Below, piece by piece: positions 24,801-39,800 of a stretch of 64,000 bases of DNA. The stretch is from positions 37,605,160-37,669,159 of the forward strand of contig NC_134999.1 in assembly GCF_051020985.1 (NCBI RefSeq). Direction: 5' to 3'. The DNA comes from Nomia melanderi. Taxonomy: Eukaryota > Arthropoda > Insecta > Hymenoptera > Halictidae. Under the pieces are notes generated by a model that worked only from the letters and a program-made list of their open reading frames with translations, was not told where the DNA came from and did no database searches. A program made the translations under genes and the position numbers. Each line of letters begins with the position of its first letter. The stretch's first letter is position 1.

Positions 24801-27800
24801 GAGAACCTCCTTTATGCGGGACCGTATCTCGCGGACGTTCACGCGAGCTGCGCGCGGAGTTTTTGTTTGAAAATTCGCCGCGCGAGCGCGCCGGCCGTCT
24901 CGCGGACGGTCGTCCTTTTTCCGCCGGCGGAATAACGAGAGCCGCGAAGGTGGTTTCTTTTATCGGGCCCAGCCGCGGGACAGCTCCTCTCTCGTGCCTT
25001 TTTTTGGTAGCGGAGAGACCGCGGCGTGGGCTCGCGGCGCACGGCGATTAAGAATTCAAATTACCCGCCGGTTTAAGATTCCAAGGCGCTGGGGCTCCGC
25101 TTCGCCTTCGTCGGATTATTCATGGGAGATGTTTGCTTCCATTATGCGAGAAGCGTCTTGACAGAATCAATGAAACCGTCCGCCGGGAACTCCGAGATGA
25201 ATACAGATTTTAATAACACTTATTTAAATTTTTCATTTAACATCCACTCCGCGGACACCGGGAAGCGAGGTCGTTCTTTTTCAGTGATTACGGGACGTTA
25301 AGCTTTCGGGACGCCTATAAACCTCGGAATAACGCAATTCGTAGTCGAACAGGGTCGTTAAATTCTTTCGGAGATTGAAATCAAGTGTCCGATCGGGGGA
25401 CATCCGTTTCTACTTCGTTCACTTCGATTTATTAAACGAACAGACCGAGAGTTTCGTGTTAATCCGTTGGTTGTATGATTTACCTCGCGACTATGCCTGT
25501 TGGATTTGCATTACCGTTAACAGGTTACGAAATCCGAAAGCAATTTTCAATGATACGTAAATAATCTTTCATCTTTGTCTACCTGCAAATGAAACTGATT
25601 ATTATCACACTAGTCGAGAATCGTTACATCCTCTCAGACGTCATCAGAATATTAGACTAAACCTTTGCACTCGAGAGGTGACTCTCAGTCACCACATTTG
25701 ACACGGTAAAATTATAGAATGTGATATTTAACGTTAAACTTTGTATAATGCCTCGACACGTGAAACACTGAAATAAAATAGCTTTGTTCAATGTACTGGT
25801 GATTTCGAATTAGTCTCAAACATCGTCTTCGCCTCATAAAGAAATGTTAAATATTTCTAGTAAGAAACATCCGAGTGCAAAGGGTCAACACTCTGGCAAC
25901 CGTTTCAAGCGAAGATATCGAAACGTCCCAACATCCCCCGACAATTTCAAGCCTCGATCGTCAGACTAGAATGCAGAAGAGTGCAGCCAACAGATTCCAG
26001 GCGTCGATACAATTTCCAGGTCACCCTATACAGCACCGTCGAAGAACCGCAGCAGAATTGAATCCGCTATCTGCGGAGCGCATCGCGGCAGGTATAAATC
26101 ATTTTTATTCAAGCGTTCCTCGATTACACGCGTACGGGGCCGGCAGCGGCGGCGGCGGAATCTACACTCCGTCAATGACGGCTAATCTCGACGCGCTAGC
26201 CGCGGCAGATGGAACGCATTTAACACCCGCGCGGCGAACGCATTGGAAACACGGCCCGGTCTGTTGGCCCCGGCCGATCGAGATCGGCAGATTGCAGCGG
26301 CCGCAGCCTCCTTTAAATGAAGAGAGAATCTAAATGGCACCGGGTATCGTGGCCGTCGAACGTGAGACCCTAACGACGCAGTAAATCCCGGGAATATTTA
26401 CAGAACACGATAACCGAGGAGCTGCCATGGCTACGATATCGTTATCGCGGGCGTGACTTCGATCGAGGAATGAATGAGCCTCTCACCTGGCTCTCATTTC
26501 TGCGAACGAGAACGTCAACGATGGAAGGAACGTCGATTAAGTGGCGGTAATGGCTGCCGAATGACATTCCTCGCGAATATCGAGGCTGACCTGAATCCGA
26601 CGTTTGGACATGTTCGAGGGTGTTCGGTAATGTTTGCCAACTGTCGCCGATAAATAGATTGTTTCTTTTTCTGAATTCAACAGTGTCACGTTTGGAATTT
26701 ATTAACCCCTTGCACTCGGGAGGTGACTCTCCACCACTTGGCTTGATACAGTAACATTATAAAGGTTCATGCTTAATACTGAACTGTGTATAACGCATAG
26801 TTTGTGAAATATCGAAGTAAATTACTTTGTCTCTTAAACCTAATCACGAGATCAAAGAATTCTACGTTATTAACCCTTTGCACTCGGAAGTTTTTAGCTA
26901 GAAATATTCGACGCTCTTTGATGAAATATAGACGATGCTTGCTGCGACTAATGCAAATAATTTCATCGATAAATTAAGAGACAAAGTAATTTACTTAATT
27001 TATCGATTAAATTATTTATATCAGTCGCAGCAAGGATCGTCTATATTTTATCAAAGAGCTTTGAATATTTCTAGCAAAAAACTTGTGCAAAGGGTTAATA
27101 GCGTAGGATTCTTTGATCTCGTAATTAGGTTTACCGTTTTGTCAATAGGTTCGTGTAGGTAATATCATAGAGGTTCGTTAATTTAGGGCAGTGATTGGTA
27201 AGGCTCGTTTTTTTAAATGAAAATGGAATATGGTGGTCGAACTGGATTGAATACCACCCACAAAGGGACCACCACGGATTTCTTCGAAGAAGGATATTCG
27301 CTCGAAGGCTGAATTTGGAGTAATGAGGGGGCTCCACGGAGATGTTGACTGTAAATAGTGCCTTAAGGCAAGATGGCGCCCGAGTTGCGTGTTTCGGGAG
27401 GTCCATTAAGCCTGCCAAAAGCCTTTACGCTAAAGCGCCGGTTAAATCGTTACGTCGGAAGTATCACGCGGCAGTTTAAACTGTTACTCAAATTGCCGGC
27501 GAAACATAAGGACCGCGTTAATATTAATTTTAACGAGCTACGTTGATTTTTTATGGTCGAAGCCGACATTCGCCCACTGAACTTAGAAGAAACTGTTACA
27601 TGGACCACTTTCGTTTCCTAACTGAAAGTCCTGCTCGTCAATTATTTAGATTAAGTCTATACTAGTATTCACTTAATATCATAACACATTATTAATGTTC
27701 TATTATTATATTCTACTAACGTTTCCCTTCTCAAAACTAAAAGCAGTCCGCGTAATTCGCGAGTACTTAGGAGAAACTGTTACATGGACCACTTTCGTCT

Positions 27801-30800
27801 CCTAACTGAAAGTCCTGCTCGTCAATCATTTAGATTAAGTCAAGATTAGTACTTATTTAACGTTATAACACATTATTAATGTTCTATTATATTCTACTAA
27901 CGTTTCCCTTCTCAAAACTAAAATCAATCCGCGTAATTCGCGAGTAGCAATTAGCAGCTTCGCGCACAGACGACGCGAAGAGTTATTTAAACGCGTCCGA
28001 AAAGCGACTTTGTTATCCAGATGAATGAACCTCGAAACGAGAGGCACGAAGATCGCACTAATCACCGGGGCAAACACTGACACGACGAGCCGATCTACGA
28101 CGAGCAGTTAACACGTGCAGGCCGCAGCTGCAACTGCGACTCTCCCGCAGATTGTCCGCGGGATAGCGGTGTCGCCTTTGGCCAATGGTCGCTCACGATC
28201 CACGCGGATTTATTGCGCCAAATGATACGTCCACGCAACGCTCGCCGCGGCTGCTCGTCTGTTATTGCGGCTCCGTTCGTTTCCTTTTCCATCGACGAAA
28301 ATACCGATCCGAGCCAAGGACGAGACCGATCGGCCGAGACTTATTATTCTACGACTTCGATCATTTCGAAGGGTGTTATCGATGGTCACGCACCAATTCC
28401 TCGACTGGCCACCGTCGGAAATTAAATGGGCCATTCATCAATTGTCGCCGGAACATAAACGAACGCGCGTCGCACCGTCTCTATGCTCGAATTCCTTCAA
28501 TCAACGTCATCGAACAGAGTATTTCAATTCGTTTCGATCATCGAGCACATCGATTCCTTATCGCGAGCATTAAATTCCGAACGGTAAAGAATATTACTTA
28601 ATTCCGTACAAAAACGGTAACTTCATCAATTGTCGCCGGAACACGAACGCTCGTCGCATCGTTTCTATGCTCGAATTCCTTCAATCAATGTCATCGAACA
28701 GAGTATTTCAATTCGTTTCGATCATCGAGCACATCGATTCCTCATCGCGGGCGTTAAATTCCGAACGGTAAAGAATATTACTTAACTCCGTACAAAAACG
28801 GTAACTTTCCACGGTGCTTCTCGTTTATGAAAGCATCATTGAATACACCAATCAGCGCAATCAATTAGTCGGTAAGAACCGAATCGGTACACAGATCGTT
28901 AACGGAGAGCCCGCTCGAAGACGCTCGAGTAAAGTATCGGCCGGGGAACGGCTTTACGTTCGCGGGCATCTGGGAGAAAGGTTCGAAAGAAGTTTTACAG
29001 CGGCACGCCGCGCGATGAAGAAGCCAGCGGTATCAGCTGATGATTTGCGACGTCAGCCATTAAATCGGGTTAATAGAGGAAGCGATAAACCGTGTACGCT
29101 CGAGGAGCAAGGATAAAGGGTTACTCGCCGGAGCTCGGAAGTGCTCAACGGGAACGATCGTCTCCGCGAGCCTATCGTAAACAATTGCACTTAAGCGTAA
29201 TGCTCCTCGGCGCGCGGGCGCGCGGGCGCGCGAGCACGCGAGTTCGCGCGACTCGTTGCACCTCGCTAAGTAAACGATGAAATTAATGGCGGAGGAACAA
29301 CGGAGCCGGCCTCCCGAAGAGCGCTGCCCCGGCCGATCTAGTTTCATTTCGCACCGTTTAATGCTCCCTAGCTTGCGCGTTTTACGGCCGCGGACGGCCG
29401 TTGCCTTCGGAAACTTGTAAACATCTGTGGGAAATTCCTCGGTTTCGCTGACCGGCCGGGAACTTCCTAGCTGCCGGCGACTGTAACGCGATACAGTGCC
29501 ACGCAAAATCGTCGGCGCGTCCCGGAGTTATCCGTATCGGCGCGCCGATGCCGCAGATCCTCGGATTTCGGAAATTCTCGAATCCTTCGCGATACGATCT
29601 TCAACTGGAAGATTCTATGCAGACTGAGAAGTTCAACTCTGATAGATAGATCCAAGGAAATAGGAATTCAGCTTGGATCAAGTTCCAAATTCCACTATTG
29701 AAACGATTAAAAGTGACCAAATACCATAGAACAATTTCATAATCCTTGAAAATTCCAAGGTTCGAACTCCCAGAATCTAAATTACCAATAAACTACAATT
29801 CGTCAACGATAGTCTACTTCAGAATCACCATACAAACCGAGACGCTCGAGCCCAACTAAAGAAACGACTCGACCAACCGATTCCCCGTCTCCGCTGAGTC
29901 TCCCAAACTTTTGGACCGTAATGTACCCTCTCTATCCCGCCGGGCAGATTCGTTTCACGCTGTTTAATGGACTCGCGGCCCGGGACGTGTCTTTACGGCA
30001 CGCGAGTAAGTGTCCAAGGCGCCGCTGGAAAGCGCCATATTTCGCGGAGCGTGCGTGCGGCGCGATCGCCTCGGAATCCATGGAAACGGCGAGCCCCGGC
30101 TTTTCCTCGTTTCCGTCGGACACCTTCTCTCGCGGCGTTAACGAGCAACGGGCGCAACGGGTTCGCGTAACTAGTCGAGGCGAATATGATAATTAGATTC
30201 CCGCGCATGAACGTCATCGCCTCGGCCGGTTCTGCCCGGCCCCCCTCCACGTTCCGCGCGTCTCGTTCCTTTATTTTCCAGCCCTCCGGCCCCTCCGCGG
30301 CGCGTTCCTCGGCCGCCTCCATTCACGAAAGGACGCGGATTACGCGAGCCCGGCTTATGGTAGTAAAATTCGCCATCGGCCGCGCGCACGCCGGCCGGTT
30401 TCTATTCATGCGGACCCGTCATTATCTTTCGGCAGGGAGCAACGAGCGTTCCGGTAGGACGACCGAGTGAAAGAGTTTCACGGCGGGGTCGGAGGGGGGA
30501 GAGAGAAGACGCCGAGAAAGAGAAAGGGAGACGCACGAACGAATTACTCGTTCGACGGCCTTATAGAGATTCATGAGACGCCGATGGGAAGTGGGCAACG
30601 ATCCAGACGGAGCGTAGCTTCGGGATCGGTGACAAAAACCTGAAACCGGGGGCGTGGTTGGGTCCTTTGGGAACTAAGGACCTAACCCTACCGAAGGGCT
30701 CTCGCGGAGTGTGCTTTGGGAACGTACGTGTGAGCTTGATGTAATTGCACGCGGATATTCCGGTTGGTTATGGGGAGAGGAAGGGTTGGTTAAACTGTTC

Positions 30801-33800
30801 TTCGGTGTTAGACTGAAGTTGGAAGTGGTCGGTGCGGCAAGTTGAGAATGTAGACACTGGGGAAGAATTGTTAATGAAAGTGGAGAACTGCGGGAGGAAT
30901 TGGAATATGATAAGCTAACGTTTCAGACACGTGCTGAGAATTAATCCTCGGAGGGCGGAAAGTTTAATAAAAAGAGGACGCGGTGTTAGAGGGAACTCGG
31001 AGGGAAGAATAGGAAGTTGGAGGTAACGAAATTTGTTTGGGATTCCGAAAGTTTTAAGTATCGTGTCTTAAGGGATGTAAAATTCAGGAAAGTGAAACAC
31101 GGCGGAGTCTAAGTGATTCCATTAAGGGAATGAAGTAACGGGAGATGCTCGGTTAATATTCTTGGTGTAATCGACGGAGAAACTTCACCTCGGATTGAAA
31201 TGCGCGATCCCCTGGCCGAAGGTTCCACTGAAAACTGAAACTATCCGCGCGCACGAGGTACGGGGAACACCAAAATCACTGTCTACGAGAGATTTCCACT
31301 CGGGAGCGGGAGAACAAACGCGTGTTCCGTTCACCGGGAGCACAGAAACGGCACTGTACGTTGCAAATGCTGCACGATGCTGATCACCACCACTACCACC
31401 GGCTGGCACAGTCATCGCGATCACCATCAACCACCACCACCGGCTACGTCACACCATCGGCATCGTTCACCGGCACCGGGGACCGGGCTATCGTCATCAT
31501 CATTGGAGGCAGGCCTCGTTTCATCCTACGCGAGACGCTCGCTCGCTTGGCGAAGTTTCGGTCTGCCTCCGCAATCGACGGTGAATAAACACCGGTATGT
31601 ACAACGGCCGACAGTGATTCCTGCCGGCGCTCGTGATTTAGGATCCTCTAAACCGCTAGGTAACTGGATCTGTTTGCTCTAAATTCTGATCCTGATTTTA
31701 TTGCGTTACGCGGAACGGAACCATTCGCGGACGTTTTAATATCGTCGATTATCGTGCGAATTATCATTTGTAACGTCGACTCTTTGGATGGTTTGATCTG
31801 ATTTTACCGTGGAAGGATGCTGGTAATTATCGGTGATTATAATTATGGGATCATTGATTAGTTTTCTCCAATTTTCGTCCAATTAAGAATAATCATCGAT
31901 ATCGTAATTATTTACCAATTTAGTAAGAGAAGAGTAATCGAAACGACAGAATCTCGAAGAACTCGTAAACATAAAAAATTTGAGGAAACTAATCAGAGTT
32001 AACTTTGAGATTCTATCGTTTCGATTAATCTTCTCTTACTAAATTGGTAAATAATTACGAAACAAAAGTTCACTCGTGAACATTACGAATTGAAGAATCA
32101 AGAATAATCGATGATCCTGTAATTATAACTCTATCGTTTCAATTGACCTTCTCTCACTCGATCGTTAAATAATCAATAAATAAAAGATACAAAGATTCCG
32201 AGGTATTAGTAAAGAAATGTTGAATGTTTCCCGGGTAGTCACAGAACGACAATTAGTTACATTTTAATTGGGGAACAGCGAGACAGTAGCTTCCAACGGG
32301 AATCATTGTCGGCGACTGTACATGCCCACGGACGAAAGCGAAATGAAGCGTATCACAGTTTTGTCTGTGCAATCCACTCGCCAAAGCTTCCGTGTGCGTG
32401 TTCGTCTCTCGCGAGATGCAATTATAAACGCTGGTCGGAGACCACGCACGGAATAGACACGTGACGAGCTGAGTTGACGGTGTTGGTACCGTCTGACATA
32501 GTTATTGTTAGCGTCCGTGTCTCGTGCACGGTATTCGCGAGGACGTGGATTTTAATGAGCCCCTTTGGCTGTCACTGGTTGCTCGTTTGCAGCCCGTTGC
32601 CGTCCACTGACGTGAAATAATGCTGAATCGAGGAAAAAGATGTGGAATCTGATTTCGAAATCATTGTCCCAAATATGACAAACCTCTGACCGTCAAACAT
32701 CAATTCGTTCATTCAGCTGATAAGAATATATTAACACACATCTACACATTTCAAGAAATCAGATGAGACCGGTGAATTGTTCTCAAACATCTTCAAACAA
32801 CATCAAACTCTACTTTCCAACAGCCTAATTCAACTACTATATACTTCCACGAAACCAATATCAAATGACAATCATCTACTAGTCATCCGTTCGACCACGA
32901 AGAACTCCCATCGACAAAACTATTAACACTAGGTTTACGAAATACGTCAAACTGAGGCATATTGGATTTTAGAAATATTGTAACTGTTTACGCCGATTTT
33001 GATTGATGCGATCACACTGACACGTACACCAATTACCTACTATCAAATCTCCAGTTTCCACGATCTAAATAAACGAGCAATTCTTTTAGGAATAATAGAA
33101 TGAAGTGTGCAATAAATGTCCGTAAACCTAGTGTCAAGAAAGCAGCCAAGATAACCGAGTTACTCGAGAACTCCGTCTCAAACTTCCGAAAGCATCGTCG
33201 AACATCATCGACCGTCATTTCCATCAAGTTTACAAGAATAGCTCGACAGCGTAACCAGCTTTCAACAGAGAAATTTGTCAATCTCCCTTCGATCTCCCCT
33301 AATCGTCCGTATCATTGAGTCCCATCAGAATTCAATGAAATCCTAGCACCTTCTGACCTATCGCTCGCAGTTCCTGACCTACGTGAGCGTGTGCGCGAGC
33401 GACTGACGCGTACTTTCGAGGCGGTGTGCGGGTATTGCGTGTTCGCGGTGGCCCCTCTACTCATTCGACTGGCCTCCAGTCTCCAGTCCTTCTACGGCAA
33501 CGCTCCGCGCGCGCTGTCCCGGCGCACCGTCGTTGTCCTCGCCATGGTCGATCGTTCGAGTCGATTATTTCGTGCGTGTACGCGCGCGAGCCCTGCCTGC
33601 CGAGGAAACGGTACTCACGACGTGCTCGAACCGCTGAATTCGACACTCGGGTTGCTACATCGCCGCGGAACGCCGCGAGGCAGCCTCTTCTCATGCGGAG
33701 CGTGTCGCAACGGCCGCCGGCCGCCGAGTGGGCCCAGAATTCCCTCCGAAACTAATTATTCACGGCGCGCAACATTGGTCAACGGGTCCATCGCCCGCTC

Positions 33801-36800
33801 TACGAGCATCCTGTAACTGACACCTGCGACGAGGACCGATGCTGGGTCAATTCTGACCTACGACTTTTTCCTTGAACTACTGAGCTTTGATAGGAATAAA
33901 AATTGTGACGATTATTTTCCTTTATCAGGAGATTCGTTCTAAAATTCGAACGAAACTATTTATATTCAAGATGATTTCAAATACTGAATGCTTTAGGATA
34001 GTAATAATTGCGAATTTCCTGCTTCTCCGTACATTCGTTCTAGAATTCGAATGAAACTATTTATATTCAAGATGATTTCAAATATCGAATGCTTTTAAGA
34101 TAGTAATAATTGCGAATTTCCCGCTTCTCCGGAGATTCGTTATAGAATTCGAATGAAACTATATTCAAGACGATTTCAAATACTGAATGCTTTTAGGATG
34201 TTAAACCTTTGAACTCCGTAGGCTCCAATATTGCACCAGTTCTAATATGAAATATTTTAACGAACCAAAGAAACTACCCGAAAATTATTCGATTTTCCAC
34301 ACATCCAAATTTCGTGCTGAGAAGGAAAATAAAACATCGAAGGAATGTTCATTTTTCATTTTCACTAGAGATACCATAAAAATTAGTTGCTAAGGGTTAA
34401 TAATCGCGAAAGCCATCTAGGTAGTTCTAGAACTGCTTTTTCCAGAAGATATCTTTGATACCGATACATAAAATAGCTTCGATATTAAAACTTCAGTGTT
34501 CCTATCGAGCGGATGTTCAACGGTGGTACCAAAGAATTGAATGATTTATTTAATAATCGAGATCCTGCTAGATTCATCTTCGTCAGTCGGAAGGCATCGA
34601 GCACTCGAAACTTTTAGCCCGCAGTGTTCATTAAAGTTGCAGGTAGGAGAAAAAGAAACGCGGCTCACCGTCGGACTGTAGAATTAATCAAACACGTTAC
34701 TGTTCTTATTACTTCCCTTCAAATCAGAAGATCGTAAATCAAAGTGATCGATTGCTCCCCGGTATTACCGCGGATTACATACGCAAAATATCGTGTGCAT
34801 TTCTCCGGGCATGTCGCTCGTCCGCCTGGGACCGGCCGAAATAGTCCGAGGGCCGGATTGATTCCGCGCAAAAGTCGCGTCGGATCAAGATTAATTTCGA
34901 TTTGATTCCCATGAGCTCCGCGCCGGATAAAACGAAGATTAATCGAGCCGCGGCCGGCGTTCGACGCGCGTAAAACACAATCGTGTTTCTTCGAGCGCGG
35001 CGTGTAGCTACACGTCGCGGCCGTTTTAATCGGAATCCGCGCGAACGGTTCCGGGGACCGGTAGCAGCCGCGGTGCAAATGAATGGCCGGCAATTAATAA
35101 TTCATCATCCAGCACGCTCTCGCGCTGAAAGGCCACGCACACGCGTTCGTTTAAGAACGAGTATAATTCCGTTCGCGTGTACGCTCGCGGAGGACGCGTG
35201 CCGCGGCGCGTAATACGCATCTACGCTCGCTACGGCGCTTGTTAGATCGCAACCTGCGATTACCGTGGATTTTTCTTCTCTCCCCTTCGCTGCTAGAAAT
35301 CTTTCAGAATGCATAATAACACGAGTTTCCACTGTTCGCGTGTCAACCGGTGATTGAAGGATAATTCAAAGATCCACGTCGCTCCTTTAGAGTTCCAGCG
35401 AAAGAGGAAGTAGTTCAGGAACGAACGAAGAATACGAGGATACCTGTCAGAGATACTGAGATATCTAATGAGCACGTTTGGATCTTAATTGAATTCGTAA
35501 GGTAAGAGTTAAGAAGTTCAGGATGGATCCTCGTTCGTTTGAAATATAAATTCCAGCTCTGCAGATATCTTACGAGATTAACCGCTCGAAGCACCGTATT
35601 ACCCATTGTACACTTATATTCATCTGTCATCTTACTCGCGACAGCGCGGAATTAATATACACATTAACATATTACCGAGCGCGCGATCTTCTCGGTTCGA
35701 GTTGAATAGAGGCAACGATGATGCATGACAAATCGAACCCTCCGTTTAGATGACGCGAATGATAGAGATGGTTTCGGGGTAACGCTATCAATTCCAATCA
35801 GCCATTACAACGGTGCAATGGGATATATATATATGTATGCGGGCACCTTTCAGCTCTAATCTATCATCATGCTTGGTTCACCGACGATCACGTAATTCGA
35901 GCGTTCATCGCAATAAAAGACGCGTGCCGCTGGGTACGGACGCACAACGCGCGCGCAGGTAACGAGTCGGTGTCAAGTATGCCAGCTTGCATCCGCGGGG
36001 ATCATACGTGACACTCGTAACGATTACTAATCACGTACGCCGTGTTGCACGTGTAGCCGCAGCCGCTCGACCCGCCGCCGGACAGAACTGTGTTAAATAA
36101 CTACAGTACTGGGCTCCGGATCTCTCCAGTAGCCTAATAATAGTCCGCTAGGAGCTGAGGTCAGGCCGCATAATAGGCTCATATGTCACGGGGAATTTAC
36201 ATAAATGCACCGCGAGAGTTAACTAGATCGCTGATGAGCACCGTCGCACGACGCAGCCCAAGGTGCACGCGTGAACCGCCTCGCTTCTCCGTTTTCCGCC
36301 AACAATCCTGACATCTTCTTCGTTTCATCGCTCGATTCAAGCTGGAGTCATTCTAGATTATAATTTCGTGACTACAGAATAGAAATGGATCACGAGAGTT
36401 TCAAGTGTTATCAATTTTTGATGTCTAAATGGAATGTACGATTCGAAATTAGAGGAAATGTTTGAAGACTTGCGAATTTATTTTTTTTTAAGGAATTTAA
36501 TGTGGAAGGTAATAGGTGAATTGTGACTACAGAATAGAACTGGGTCACGATAGTTTCAAGTGTTATCAATTTTTTATTTCTAAATGGAACGTGCGATTCG
36601 AAATTAGAGGAAATGTTTGAAGACTTGTGAATTGATTTTTTTAAGGAATTTAGTGTGGAAGGTAATAGGTGAATTGTAGGTTGAAATAGGTTAAGTACGC
36701 GAGTTGAAATGGTTATATGGAAAGCTGAGTGTTCATTGAGGTTCATGGAGTCCATATTGAAAGGTTCATTTAAGTTGAATGTGTTCCACAAACGGGAATT

Positions 36801-39800
36801 CGAGTCGTTAATTCATAGGCGAGTTTGGTAACTGAGATTCGCCAAGGTTCAGCGAATCCTCTATTCGAAGTTCACGGGGTTCATCTAATTCTAAGTTTCC
36901 CACTTCCGTAGTAGCTGGGACACGAAAATTCTAAGTCCCGCAGTGGAGGATCGTAGCGTGTTCTTAAATTTAAGGACTAGAAAGCATCGCGGTGTGTCCC
37001 ACTTTAAAAGATCAAACGTATTACTTAGCTCTGCGCTCAAGAGTCACGATAAATTCTAAATTCAGGCGGCTCGAGTAGCATATTTGCCTGTAAATTCAAG
37101 AGTTCACGATCCCCGCAGGACTCCCAGAAGCTTACTTAAGCAATAAACTCGAGGATTTACTATTTTTCAAAGCGAGCACTTGTAGTCTCGAAAACTGCGC
37201 TAGCCTCTTGCTACCATTCCTTAAATTACGCTAAAAGCGGTGCGTAGCGAAACAAAATCAGTCCTTTCAATCCTGAACATCAGCAAAACACTGGCTCAAC
37301 AGCTCGAATGAAAAACCCATGGGAACCATTGCTTCTCGCGTTCTCCATAAATCAAAAACACAGAGAATCTTTAACCCTTTGAACTCCGTAGGCTCCAATA
37401 TTGCACCAGGAATAATATTGTTATTGAATCCAAAGTAAAATTACAGAAATTCAGTGATTTCATGGTTTCGTTACGCTTCCTTGGAACGCGTTGATGCAAC
37501 GTTCTGTAGACAAAGGGTTAATAGCTTGTGAGATTTTTCTTGTGTCTTATACACGGTGGCAAGCTTCGAATACTTCTTCTATTGAATGTATAAAATAGAA
37601 ACCTCTATAAGAACTACACTCAGGGATTTTTAATCATTCGAGTCAAAGCAAAACGATCGGAGAAGATTGAAACCAATAGAAAACCTGTGAAGAATTAACC
37701 CTTTCAACTCCGTAGGCTCGAATATTGCACCAGAAATAATAGATATTTCAATGAACCTTAAAGAAACTATCCTACAATCATTAGATTCTCACACATCGAA
37801 ATTTTGCACCAAGGAAAATGAAAGATCTAAGAAATGTTATAGCATTGTTCATTTTCGCTAGGGATACCATAAAAATTAGTTACAGTTACTAGATTACGAA
37901 ACCATCCGGAGTGCTACGGGTTAATCGTCTAAATATTTTCGCTATCCCCTTCGAACCATTCGTCACCTCTGATACGAGGTTCGAGCGGATCAAAGAAACT
38001 GCGCTCGCGAGGTGCAGTTTCATAAACCTATCAGCGTCGCCCTAGTATCCAGTTTCTCAACTGCTCCCTGATGAATTGCATTACAATTTCGACGACAGCC
38101 AGGTGAGTTCCGCGAGGAACCAGTTCCGAGGCAGGTCTCCGAACCGAACGCAGCGCCGATCCGATTATCGAAAATCGTGGCGGCGACTGCGGCGGCGCAT
38201 GATTCACCACCGGCAAATCCAGATCGCCGTGTCTCTCACCTACACCAGAGCGCACGCTCGTCGGAGCGTATCGCGGCTATTTCTACTGTCGGCCAGTGAC
38301 GAGGACAGAACGAAAAGTTGGTCAGCCGGCGTTGGCAAGTGGCAGCGGTATTCCTAGGTAGCCGATCTGGGACAAGGACGCGTGCACGAATCGTGTGCGT
38401 AAGGTGAGCGAATAACGCGCGGCGGCGGCGGCGGCGGCGGCGGCTCGCCCCGGGATGCACACGGGAAGACGAAACTGTGGGAACCGGATCCTAATCGCCT
38501 GTCGCCGATACAAATGCGCGCAGCTGCGTCACGCCCGCGATATTGCCGCGATATTTCACCGGCGAATCGCTATCAACGGGGAATCTCTTTTCTATTGGAC
38601 TACGCCGATGTTCCGAGCCGTTCGTCATCTGTATTGCTACCTTCGCTCTCCTCTTTCGCTACATTTTTTTCCCAAGCGACGCTTATTTGGAACTTTCTGC
38701 TCGATGGAAAGGTGATCGGCGTTTGGGATTTTGGAATATTCTGTGGAGAGATTTTTGAGTGAACTCGCTTTCTTGTTAACCCTTTGCACTCGAGAGCCTT
38801 TCAGTCGCCATTTGATTTGACCCAAGAAAATTTTAAGATTGAAAATTCGATATGGACCCTTTGCACTCGAAAGTTTCTCACTTGAAATATTCTATAGTTT
38901 CTAATTTGATGTAGACGAGATTCTTTAAATTATATTATATATAAATTAGGTAACGAAAGTATTTTCTTGTAATATCTCATGTACTGATGCAGTATACAAA
39001 GGTTAATGGTGAATCCCATAATTTATAATTTTGCTGAATCAAATCATCTGGCGACTGGGAGTCGCCTCTCGAGTGCAAAGGGTTAAATTTTATATAATGT
39101 GTCAACACATGCAACATCGAAGTGAAATAGTTCTGTTAATTTATGCGAGGTATTTCTTTATGTTAGTTGCAGAAAATATCATTGACATTTTATCAGAAAA
39201 TAATGAATATTGAGAAAAATATTCTCGAGTGCAAAGGGTTAATTTAGGTTCCTCCTATGTTACATTTCATGGTATTAATGGTATTAATGATCATTATTAA
39301 TAGTAGAGCATTAGGAAGTTTGGACTCTCCAGGAATTACTGAGTTCAGAAAGCAAAAATTGAGACAATTTGGCTCTCGAGATTATTATGCAATACATTCA
39401 GAAGCTATAGAAAAGGGCTATCTGACCTAGAAAATATTAATTAAATATGAAATATTAAAAAATCAACTGAACCGCAGTAGCTTCCGACTCGCATAATTGG
39501 CGTGTAACTTGTCCACTGAATACAATCGAGTAATGAGTAATCTTGATAACGGGGACTCTGGTTGAATCAATTATACACTCTCCCCTAGTTATTGTCCGTG
39601 TAAGCAGGCACCGAGCAAATGGCCCGGTTCGTCGATGGGAATTATTTTTACCGGGCCGCCGGGAAACAAAGCCGCCCGCGGGCTGCATGCTGACTCTCAA
39701 AAAATCGTTTCCACGGCTCGACCCCAGCCTTTTGTTCGGCCGCTGTCGAAGAAGAAATTGCACGGCAGAATGAGAAGAGAAAACTGTTTCGCGTGCGACA

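Noticed and set aside
25875..26333. 152-codon plus-strand open frame
   Set aside because: It starts inside the terminal repeat of a family A element and shows no domain or splice support.
33391..33816. Plus-strand frame of 141 codons in a CpG-rich stretch, as a possible nested gene
   Set aside because: No splice sites, no family pattern, and the minus strand has a similar open frame; noted only as a possible promoter area.
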